From NCBI GenBank assembly GCA_023213215.1, contig CP096136.1, positions 434,001 to 498,000 of the forward strand: 64,000 bases of DNA. The letters run 5' to 3'. Origin of the DNA: Flavobacterium sp. JAD_PAG50586_2 (GTDB taxonomy: Bacteria; Bacteroidota; Bacteroidia; Flavobacteriales; Flavobacteriaceae). How positions within the stretch are numbered: the stretch's first letter is position 1; every line of letters starts with the position of its first letter. The notes beneath the pieces were generated by a model. It was not told the origin of the DNA. It saw only the letters and a program-made list of their open reading frames with translations, and ran no database searches. Position numbers and translations under genes: made by a program. Below are positions 26,257-34,503 of this stretch, in pieces.

Positions 26257-27813
26257 CTAAATATCTGTTTTATTACTATGTTTATTGCTAAATATTAAAT
26301 TTAATGGTGGTATTTTCTTTAATGCCAACCCCATTAAAGACAAAAAATTCCGCTCTGAAAGCTTATTATTGTCACGAAGGCTCACCGCTGTAAAAATCGT
26401 ATAGATTAATACAGTACCTATAAATACTAATGGCACATAGTAAAGGCTAACTTCCATTGTTTTAAAAATCAGCAGACTTAATATTGTTATAATGTAAATT
26501 ACTAAGCCCAATGCCCCAGCACTCCAAAAATTTGTTTTGTTTGAATTTTCCATATGATAATCTATAATTGTTTGATTAGGGATAAGTTTATATATAATTA
26601 GAAAAATGAAGATTATTAAAATCAACGAAAGCGTATAATTATTTCTCCAAAATGTAGTTATCCTATCTGATCGTGTTGAATAGATTTTTATTTCTTTTTC
26701 ACACACTTTCACATCCATTGGTTTCTCTCCTACTTCTGTTTTTATAATGGCAGATACCGAAACTACCATCGTTACGATTCCATATTTTTTTGGCTGTATT
26801 TCAAAAATCCATTCCGTATAATCAGTATTGCCGATAAATTGTTCGCGATGACCGTTAAAACGCTTAATGGAAACCATACTGTCGTTCCCACTTTCAGTTA
26901 AGTTAACTTGCATAATCGAACTTATATTTATATCATCCTTTAATACTACATTTATCGTCTTATCATTATCCTGTTCAATAGCTACAGCATTAGGCACGTT
27001 CTTTTTACCAATACGTACCTTTATTTTTGCTCTTTTTAAAACCCTTACCGAATCTGGAGCGAATACTACCAATTTTCCCTTCAAATGATTATATACTTTC
27101 TCTTCTAAGGTAAAATCGTCGTTATCAAGAAATACAGAGTCTTTTTTAGCTTTATATCCTTCATAGTTAGCGCCGACATCTGCGTCTATATATTCATTAA
27201 TTATTACTGGGTTTATTGTTTTACATTCTAATTCAGATAAATAATGACTAAATGCATCTCTTTTCAGTCGGTCCATGTTCTTAAATTGCTCTGCATTTAC
27301 CATTTCCAATATCAAAATTCCGCGCTTAGCGGATGCTTTTAGGGCGTAATCCTTTTTTAAGCTATCAATTCTAAGGCTGTCAGTCCTGATACTGACAGTT
27401 CTAATGGTGTCTTTTTTGTTAAATTTGGCGATTATGGAATCTAAAGTCTTTAAACTATCTCTTTTAATTGCGTTAAGTTGATTCCGAAGTTCCTTTATTT
27501 TCCAGTTGATGGAATCCTGAACTAATGCTCTTTCTACTGAATTCCTTTTGTTTAATGTTTTTTCGATAGGAGTAGTCTTAGGCTTAACATAATAATCTAT
27601 ATGCCCGCCAGCTGGTTCGGGGTGACTATTTTCCGGCGTGATAAAATCTCTTCTATTTTCAATTTCCTGCCTGTATTGGTAACTGTCCTTATAAAAAAGA
27701 CTGCCCAAAATGCTATAAATGAAAATAACAATGAAAACCGCCGATGCGATATTGCCTTTTTTTATGTATTTTGTTATCCAGGCCAAAGCAAATAAGTTTA
27801 ATTGAACATACAT
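26257..27813 (-). CDS. Large membrane protein of unknown function
   Basis: 518 residues. One N-terminal transmembrane helix (IASAVFIVIFIYSILGSLFY) is followed by a Lys/Asp-rich helical stretch, probably coiled coil, to about residue 160. A soluble beta-rich region comes next. Three hydrophobic helices lie at the C-terminus (YTLSLILIIFIFLIIYKLI, GALGLVIYIITILSLLIF, YVPLVFIGTVLIYTIFTAV), and the soluble region should be outside the cytoplasm. I recognise no family. It is AT-rich compared with the housekeeping genes and marks the left end of the accessory island. Confidence 0.7.
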   Translation of the reverse strand: MYVQLNLFALAWITKYIKKGNIASAVFIVIFIYSILGSLFYKDSYQYRQEIENRRDFITPENSHPEPAGGHIDYYVKPKTTPIEKTLNKRNSVERALVQDSINWKIKELRNQLNAIKRDSLKTLDSIIAKFNKKDTIRTVSIRTDSLRIDSLKKDYALKASAKRGILILEMVNAEQFKNMDRLKRDAFSHYLSELECKTINPVIINEYIDADVGANYEGYKAKKDSVFLDNDDFTLEEKVYNHLKGKLVVFAPDSVRVLKRAKIKVRIGKKNVPNAVAIEQDNDKTINVVLKDDINISSIMQVNLTESGNDSMVSIKRFNGHREQFIGNTDYTEWIFEIQPKKYGIVTMVVSVSAIIKTEVGEKPMDVKVCEKEIKIYSTRSDRITTFWRNNYTLSLILIIFIFLIIYKLIPNQTIIDYHMENSNKTNFWSAGALGLVIYIITILSLLIFKTMEVSLYYVPLVFIGTVLIYTIFTAVSLRDNNKLSERNFLSLMGLALKKIPPLNLIFSNKHSNKTDI

Positions 27814-27962
27814 AATAACATATGCAATCCGAGAGAATGCATATAAATATTAAATAATAAAACTTTGTGGTATTTTTTATTTTGAGGCAATGCTAAAATA
27901 AGAAATAAATTAACAAGTATTAAGTGTTCAGCTTTTTTTAATGTGCATCGTTACCTAAAATA

Positions 27963-27998
27963 GTAAAACCGCCTACAAAACTGCTTTATAGACGGTCT
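27963..27998 (-). terminator. Possible terminator of the DUF6266 gene
   Basis: On the minus strand ACCGTCTA pairs with TAGGCGGT (one mismatch), followed by TTTTACTATTTT. The T tract is interrupted, so this is a weak call. Confidence 0.4.
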
Positions 27999-28066
27999 TT
28001 CTGAATAAGGTTTTTAGTGTCAGATAATCATCACTTATCCATTGTTCAACAACCAGATTTTAAAAT

Positions 28067-28714
28067 TTAAGGCTGGCTGATAGTCACAGCCCCCATATAT
28101 ACACTGGTGGCATAGCTCTTCCCTGTGGCTGAAGCAAACGTAATCCAGCTTTGTACTTGGAGCCCGACAAAATAATCAGGAAGGGCGAGCGTAACGGCAC
28201 CGGCATTGCGGGCTGCCGCATTGAGCATGGAATAATACAAGCCTTCTGCCGGAGCATACAGGACTACGACCAGCTGGTCGGTTTCTTTGGCACTACCCTG
28301 CCCTGAGTTGTCCTCCCAGGTGAATTCAACTGCCCCGGCGGACGGACTGCCAACTGTTGGGTTCTGTATTCCTACTAAATCACCTTTGCTTATCAGTACC
28401 TTATTGTACAGGATTTCAAAGTTAGGGTCAACATACTCCACAGCTTCCTTCATGTGGTAAGACATTGCCTGGTTCCTGCGGGTCTGTTCCCTGCTTCGTG
28501 ACCCAAAATACAGCGATACTACATTGCTGATTGGTGTTAGGAATTCGCTTACCGCAGTAAACCTGTCGCGTTGCAGCTGTTGCGTGTCGGTGGGTTTGCG
28601 ATTCGTCTTTTTAGGCAGGGAACGTAAAATGTCCTTACCGCGCCAGCTGGCTCCTACTACTGTACCTACTTTTCCTGAAAATGGGCCTAAGATGCCCTTG
28701 TTGTATACTCCCAT
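28067..28714 (-). CDS. DUF6266 family protein
   Basis: 215 residues from MGVYNKGILGPFSGKVGTVV, the hallmark start of DUF6266, followed by GASWRGKDILRSLPKK. I chose this start; an upstream in-frame TTG/GTG extension to 28807 is less likely because the family begins at MGxYNKG. The C-terminal half is a beta-sandwich-like stretch (AVEFTWEDNSGQGSAKETD, VLYAPAEGLYYSMLNA). Function unknown; the family is scattered in Bacteroidota, often in variable regions. Nine 10-bp tandem repeats lie about 100 bases upstream. Confidence 0.85.
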   Translation of the reverse strand: MGVYNKGILGPFSGKVGTVVGASWRGKDILRSLPKKTNRKPTDTQQLQRDRFTAVSEFLTPISNVVSLYFGSRSREQTRRNQAMSYHMKEAVEYVDPNFEILYNKVLISKGDLVGIQNPTVGSPSAGAVEFTWEDNSGQGSAKETDQLVVVLYAPAEGLYYSMLNAAARNAGAVTLALPDYFVGLQVQSWITFASATGKSYATSVYMGAVTISQP

Positions 28715-28810
28715 GATTTCTGTTTTTTTATGGGTTAATAAATAAATCCTCAGCCCATGTGGTAACTGATTGAGGACAAAGCTATAGCACAGGTCCGGCC
28801 CCCACAACGG

Positions 28811-28900
28811 CGTGACTAGTGTTGATTGGTTTTGACGTGTTTTGATTACTCTTGACTAGTGTTGACTAGTTTTGACTACTGTTGACTAGTTTTGACTAGT
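28811..28900. repeat. Nine tandem 10-bp repeats, consensus (G/T)TTGACTAGT
   Basis: Exactly nine units in register from 28811 to 28900. The last five are nearly pure alternations of GTTGACTAGT and TTTGACTAGT. One turn of B-DNA per unit would align any bound protein on one face. It lies upstream of the DUF6266 start on the minus strand and upstream of the STAND gene on the plus strand. Confidence 0.9.
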
Positions 28901-28921
28901 AAAACGGCCACTTTTAATGAC

Positions 28922-28962
28922 GTTGTTCGGGTGTTGTTCGGGTGTTGTTCGGGTTTTGTTCG
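28922..28962. repeat. Tandem 11-bp repeats, unit GTTGTTCGGGT
   Basis: Three perfect units (28922-28954) plus a partial fourth, TTTGTTCG. It follows the 10-bp array by 21 bases. Confidence 0.85.
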
Positions 28963-29127
28963 CAAAAAGCACCTTTTTTGCGAAGGAACTGTGGAGGAAG
29001 GTGGGACGAAACGTGAAGGAAATAATCGATTAAGTGCTTAAGTTATTAACAAAATTGTAGGTAGATGGAATGGATTTAGTAGGTTTGAAAGAGTTAGTAA
29101 TCACATCCTTAAAGAGTTTATTTAATT

Positions 29128-31236
29128 ATGATTATATCGCATGAAGAATTAACAAAACTCAATGATAACCAATTTGAAAAACTAGTTAAAACACTTTTGA
29201 TTTCAGTTATCGGAAATGGCGTTACTCCTTTTAGCCAAGGCAAAGATGGGGCGAGAGAAGCAATATATAAAGGCAAAGCAAATTATCCGTCGAAGATTAA
29301 TACTTGGGACGGCAACTGGATCTTCCAAGTGAAATATAGCAACATCACTTTTGGACTTGACAAAGCAAGAAAACAAATTAAATACAGTATAGATAATGAA
29401 TTAAAAAAACTCGAAGATTATGGATATTTTGAGTCAAATAAATGCGACAACTATGTTTATATCACAAATGTTCCGTTCAGTGGAGAAGCAAGCAAAGGCT
29501 TACATGATTATATAGAAAATAAAAGCAAAAACTATAAAATAAAAAATTTTGATTATTGGGATGGAGAAAAAATAATAGGGTTTTTAAATACTTTCGCAAT
29601 TGTTAGGGAAACTTTTTTCCAAGTCCAGGAATTGAAATACTAGAAGAGTCTTTTTTTCTGAAGTAAATAACACCTTTGTAAAACCAGGTCTTTATGATTC
29701 TTTGAGAGAAGAAATCATTAAGAATAAAGTATTGAACATAGTTGGTCAACCTCACGTCGGGAAATCTTTTTTAGCATTATTTTTAGCCCAAGATATTTTT
29801 CTTTTAAAAAATTTAAATGAAATTTTACTTATACCTATAATTGATGATCTAACTTCTATACCGAAAATTACAAATTGCATTATCATATTTGATGATTTGT
29901 ATGGTGACTTGAATTATGATAGTATAGGTAAACAAACAAAAATTGTTAATACTCTTTCAAAAAATAACTATGTAATCATAACATCTAGAGACTATATTTT
30001 TGAAGAGGCGTCAATAAATAAAGAGTTAATAACTGGGAATAGATTTGTAATTAATCAAGAAGGCGCTTATAATGACTCCCAATTAATGAGAATATTATTA
30101 AATCATATTAAAATCAATTTTCCATTAACTTCTGAAAATATTATTGCACATAAATTTATTATCCATAATAAACTACAAATTATTCGTAAACTACGATTTC
30201 CCCACAATATTCAATTATTTACAACCATAATAGATCATAATGTGGTCACGAAAAAATTGTTGGATGAAAAAATCGGTAAAGCGAAAGTAATTGAAAACCT
30301 TATAATTACTTGGATGGGGCAACAGCAAATAATGAACAGTAATATTTTATTGGTGCTGGCAATTGGAAAAATTCAGGACAAGGAGCTTTTATATAATATA
30401 TGTAAAACAAACTGGAATTACAGTATCAATAACATAGAGGAATGCTTAATAGAAAATAGTCGTTTATTGTATCAAGATTTGTCTATAATTAGATTTAAAC
30501 ATCCTTCATTTAAAAACGCAATTGTTAGCTTTTTTTAGAAAATCATAATAAAACTATTTCTGATTTAATTCTCTTTTTAGTATTTAGCCCAAATTCTCTT
30601 AAAAAATTAATAAACAAGGCATTAGCCTATAAAATTATAGAAGGTCTAGAAACTGAAAGCTTAGTTAATATTCTTAAAAAACAACAAATTAGCAGAAATT
30701 ATCTAGAAATAATATGGCTTAATTTGATTAGAAGAGATAAAAATCGAGCGTTGGAATTATTACTGCATAAACTTGAAAACAAAAGAAATAATTTAGACTT
30801 TATAAGTTTTGTTTCTTCCAAATCATTTATGGCAGATAGTGAAATATTAATAATTATTAATTTTCTGATGAAAAAAAGAGAAGAGAGCCCAATAATAGAT
30901 ACTTTAATTGTTCAATTTGCACATAGAGTCAGATTAAAAATCAGAGATATTACAGATTGTTTAGATTATAAAATACCAAAAGATTTCAGTCTAAAAATGA
31001 AACTCCTAGGCTCGATAGGCAGTAAGCATCCTGATATGGTATTTGCTGAATTAGTTTCATATGCTTATGAAAGTTTACCTTCAAGCCGAAGACAAGTATA
31101 TGCGGCGATAAATATGTTGGATCGAAGTGCATGTGATAAAATTGTAGAAACTTATTTAGAAATCTTAACTAGGGAAACTGATGCTGCTAATATTAAAAAA
31201 ATAAAAGGTGCGCTTCGAAAGATGCGGAAAGTATGA
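29128..31236 (+). CDS. PD-(D/E)XK nuclease fused to STAND NTPase, putative anti-phage protein, frameshifted
   Basis: Restored length is about 703 residues. The N-terminal ~170 form a restriction-endonuclease-like domain: FSQGKDGAREAIYKGKANY with Asp40, then WIFQVKYS with the Q-x-K catalytic pair. The NTPase part has Walker A GQPHVGKSF and Walker B CIIIFDDLYG, then VIITSRDYIF, fitting nSTAND3. The C-terminal helical region is short (LLHKLENK to GALRKMRKV). The frame breaks at T runs at 29613-29618, 29651-29657 and 30530-30536. Correcting each joins the pieces as FFPSPGIEILEESFFSEVN and VSFLENHNKTISDL. Nuclease-STAND fusions such as Avs proteins sense phage proteins and cut DNA. The role here is inferred from architecture and the adjacent NACHT gene. 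Confidence 0.82.
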
Positions 31237-31567
31237 TTCATAAAACTAACAACGTGGATCTGTAATCCGTGTCAAATAGATAATAAATATCTCATAATCC
31301 GTAACGAGTTCTGATAAGACCATCTGTTCTCTCAAAAAAAGACGATACATCTCATCATTCGCCGTATGATTTTTCCCCAAGTAAAAATGTTTTCATAAGC
31401 TATCAATCAGAAATCGTGAAGCTTTAGTTTAATTACTTATACATTTTTCATACTAACTTTTTTGTACTTTATCGTTAAAAAAATGTCACTTAACGATAAT
31501 TATTGTGGTTTAGTTAATTGTTGAAACAGTTCTTAATAAATTGTGACTCACTTAATCCGTAATTTTT
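31237..31567. other. Gene-less stretch between the two NTPase genes
   Basis: AT-rich. It contains one copy of an imperfect 45-bp repeat (31291-31335) whose partner lies just after the NACHT gene. I see no ORF, no terminator and no clear promoter. Confidence 0.5.
31291..31335. repeat. Imperfect direct repeat flanking the NACHT gene, left copy
   Basis: Aligns without gaps to 33130-33174 at 31 of 45 positions. Shared blocks include CGTAA, GGTTCT or AGTTCT, CCATC and GTTCTC. The partner lies immediately before the NACHT gene's terminator. Confidence 0.45.
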
Positions 31568-33087
31568 ATGTCCGATAATTGGTTGTTTTTTGGAATACTT
31601 TAAAGGAAAATTTCGTCAAAGACTTATTTAGCATTAGTGTTATTGGAAGTGCCTTTTTATTAGTAACTAAGACTTCGATATATTACATTAAAAAGTCAGG
31701 TAATGATAGAAATCTTGCGCCATTTTATGATAATAAGGTTTTAAGAGAGGTCAAGAAAAAATATATTAGGACAAGATGCCAAAATATAAATCCTTCTAAT
31801 GAGCATAATTTTGCGAGTGGTTATGCATTCACAGTACGAGAAGATTTAATAGATTTTTTCTTGAAAAAAGTCTTTAAAAATAAAAATCTTGATGATAAAT
31901 TTTATTTAATCTTAGGTGATGCAGGTATGGGTAAAACTACGTTCCTGATGAATTTATTCTCAAAATATTATAGCATCAAAAATATTTTATTCTCATTAAC
32001 AAAAATTAAACTTCTTCCATTAGGAGAAAATTATGAAAAAATCGAAAAAATAATCTTAGGAATTGAAAACAAGTCAAAAACTATATTACTACTCGACGCT
32101 TTGGATGAGTCTCCAATTTTTGTTACAGATGAAGAAATAAATAATGAGTTTGACAAGCTTATAAACCTTGTATGCGACTTTAAAATTGTTATGATAACTT
32201 GCAGGACAAATTTCTTTACAAAGGAAACTGATGAACCATTTGAATTAAAAATCAAAAAGTTCAATACAACCGGTAATGGTTATCATAAAATAAAGAAATT
32301 ATACATTTCTCCTTTTGATGATGCTGATGTAACTAGTTACATAAACAAAACATACAGTATTTTCCAATATAAGAAAAGATTGAAAGCAACTAAATTGATA
32401 AGCAATGCAGAAGATTTATTTATTAGGCCAATGCTGTTATCTTACATCAAAGACTTAATAAACAGTAATAAAAAATATAATTTAACATTCGAGATTTACG
32501 AAACTCTTCTAGCTGCATGGGTTGCAAGGGAATCTAACCGTTATCCGCATAATGAAAGGGAAAAATTTAAACAAAATTTGTATAAATTTTCAAATGAAAT
32601 AGCTTTATATATTTATGCGAATTATAGTGAAAATGGGTTATTTGTAAAACTAGACAAAGCATTAGAAATTGCAAAAAAGCATTCTATAAACCTAAATAAT
32701 CTTGAAATTAAATCTAGAACTCTTATGAATAGGAATTCGGAAGGCTCATATAAGTTTTCTCATAAGTCTATTTACGAGTTTTTTCTAGCTTATTTTAATT
32801 ATACTCATAGGTTTCATCATATAAATGAATTCATTGTTATTTTGAATATTAATAATCTAACACTGTCTAAAAAATTTGTGGAGGAATTGCAGTTAAATTA
32901 CGTTTATCAATTTGGCGAATTACCATACTTAAATACTCAAATATATATAAATGATTTTATAGAAAATTGCCATACAGAAAAAAGAATTTATGGTACTGAC
33001 AAAAGAGAAATTGAGTGGGATTCCAACTATAAATATAAAATTAAACAAGTAAAAACAAGAACTGCTTTTTCGTACACTAAAGGATAA
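31568..33087 (+). CDS. Membrane-anchored NACHT NTPase, putative anti-phage protein
   Basis: About 506 residues. The ATG at 31568 gives MSDNWLFF and meets a stop in a T6 run (31586-31591). One more T joins WNTLKENFVKDLF. A transmembrane segment follows (FSISVIGSAFLLVTKTSIYY). The NACHT module has Walker A GDAGMGKTTF near residue 118, Walker B ILLLDALDES near 172, and sensor MITCRTNFF. The helical part ends with EGSYKFSHKSIYEFFLAYFN, a winged-helix/NACHT-tail pattern. There is no recognisable C-terminal sensor repeat, and the protein ends soon after. Bacterial NACHT proteins are known phage-defence factors; this one would act at the inner membrane. Confidence 0.82.
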
Positions 33088-33129
33088 TTTTTTTGCTAAC
33101 CTTACACTCTCTGCAAACAAACTGAAATA

Positions 33130-33174
33130 GTCGCATTTCGTAATAGGTTCTAATTAGTCCATCCGTTCTCCCCA
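33130..33174. repeat. Imperfect direct repeat flanking the NACHT gene, right copy
   Basis: Partner of 31291-31335. It is followed directly by the terminator stem at 33175. Confidence 0.45.
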
Positions 33175-33202
33175 AGCGAAAGACACCATCTTTCGCTTTT
33201 TA
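33175..33202 (+). terminator. Terminator after the NACHT gene
   Basis: AGCGAAAG and CTTTCGCT form a perfect eight-pair stem around ACACCAT, followed by T4. Confidence 0.75.
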
Positions 33203-33222
33203 CTATATTGCAAACATTAAAT

Positions 33223-33512
33223 ATGCAATATCAATAAACACCACCACAATCTACATAACCGCTTTATTCTTCGGTGCAGCTATCGGCATCATTTATATGA
33301 TTGCCAAAAGAAAGGAAAAGGAAGCATTCCCAAAAGTGCCTGATGCATTAAAGGAAGCTGCCCCCATCCTCAGACGGGAGCTTCCGTTACTACAATAACT
33401 TCTCCTGCCCACATTGTGCAGCGCCGTATTAAACTTCGGAGAGCATAAAGAAATGAGGCCAACGGAGTATTACGTTAACTTCTATTTAAATCAAAAGCCT
33501 TTACACGCTTAA
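33223..33512 (+). pseudogene. Remnant of a small membrane/zinc-ribbon gene
   Basis: Coding-like sequence in several frames. One frame reads ITALFFGAAIGIIYMIAKRK, then EKEAFPKVPDALKEAA, to a stop at 33396-33398. A second frame right after reads RYYNNFSCPHCAAPY, a CxxC pair. A third ends NFYLNQKPLHA at the TAA at 33510-33512. ATG 33223 is out of frame with the first segment. The whole could be one small gene broken by several indels, or a decayed fragment. Low confidence. Confidence 0.3.
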
Positions 33513-33513
33513 C

Positions 33514-33541
33514 GTAGAGACGCGATTAATCGCGTCTCTAC
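33514..33541. repeat. 28-bp perfect palindrome, copy 1
   Basis: GTAGAGACGCGATT followed by its exact reverse complement AATCGCGTCTCTAC. The identical 28-mer recurs at 56994-57021. Here its terminal CTA is the stop codon (TAG, minus strand) of the HTH gene. It lies between convergent genes and may act as a bidirectional terminator. Confidence 0.95.
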
Positions 33542-33825
33542 TTATCGTCAAAGCGTTTTGAAGGGTCTTCGCCTTTCGAGATGCTGTTAATGATTTCGTT
33601 TGTAAAAAAGAGTTTGGGATAGCGGTACTGCCCTCCCACCTTAACGCAGGGTATTACTCCTTTGGAGCGCAGCCGGTATAAGGTTGCCGGGCTGCAGTTG
33701 AGCAGGACCAACATCTGGTCACTGGTTAATAATACTTCATCCCTAAGAGGATTTGACAGGACGTCGATAGAGGCTTCTAGTTTGGCAAGCCTTTCCGCAA
33801 AAGCGGTAAGAGATTTGTGGTTCAT
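33538..33825 (-). CDS. Helix-turn-helix (excisionase/MerR-like) DNA-binding protein
   Basis: 95 residues. The HTH_17-type motif spans LLTSDQMLVLLNCSPATLYR, then LRSKGVIPCVKVGGQYRYPK, the pattern seen in excisionases and Bacteroidota mobile-element regulators. A short N-terminal helix (ERLAKLEASIDVL) precedes it. The TAG stop is supplied by the end of the 28-bp palindrome. It is probably a regulator or excisionase left from a mobile element; no integrase is visible in the window. Confidence 0.85.
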   Translation of the reverse strand: MNHKSLTAFAERLAKLEASIDVLSNPLRDEVLLTSDQMLVLLNCSPATLYRLRSKGVIPCVKVGGQYRYPKLFFTNEIINSISKGEDPSKRFDDK

Positions 33826-34503
33826 CGGTTAAGCATTGGTCAGTCTGATGGGGGAACAGACCGCTGTTCTTACAAAATTATCTCACAAATGCTGTGCCAT
33901 AATAACCTATTTTATTAGCTCTATGCAAAATTAACTTTTTTTAGAAAATTCGGAGATGACTGAAAATCAAACATGAAGACATTACAGCTTTTAGCGATAC
34001 GATTGGCTGTTTATCTTTTTGAGACGGAAATTACCCAAAGCAAATTTACATATCTTACAACACTCCACCGAAGCAACTGCATTATGTAAGAAAAAATTTT
34101 ATCATAAAAGGCTAACAATACTTATAAGAAAAAAGCTATATAAATGTCAAAAACATGTGTTTCATCGTTTTTTTTAACTTTTTATAGATTCTTTTTGAGA
34201 TTCTAAACTACTTTATATCTAAATTAGCCCTTGTTTGTTGTTATGAATTTGACTTTATATGTTTGTCCAATAATTAGTATTTATATTACTAATTTTTCAA
34301 ATAAAATTGAAATGATTATCATGAAATGATATCTTTTTTAAAATGTTTACGCCCCAAATATAAACCTATCCTAAATACATAACCTATGCTACTCCTCCCA
34401 AATTAAAGTCAATATCCCCTGTTTAAAATTTACTCCATCGCCTCGCTATTTAAGATTTAGCGATAAAACTTCAATTACTTAATAATTAATACAAATAAAC
34501 CTT
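33826..34503. other. AT-rich gene-less region before the adhesin
   Basis: 678 bases without a credible gene. One 38-codon ATG frame at 33973 has no RBS-like or conserved features. The stretch is very AT-rich near 34240-34380. The adhesin start is preceded by an A-rich leader. No family-type direct-repeat promoter occurs here. Confidence 0.5.

Larger units (their letters stand above)
28715..29127. other. Gene-less divergent region with tandem repeats
   Basis: This divides the DUF6266 gene (minus) from the STAND gene (plus). It holds the 10-bp and 11-bp arrays and little else; no ORF is credible. No clear -7 element stands out for either gene. Confidence 0.6.

Noticed and set aside
28801..28962. 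Plasmid replication iterons
   Set aside because: No replication-initiator gene is nearby and surrounding genes are chromosomal; kept only as unexplained arrays.
33973..34089. 38-codon ATG frame before the adhesin
   Set aside because: No conservation that I can see, no RBS-like context, and unusual composition.
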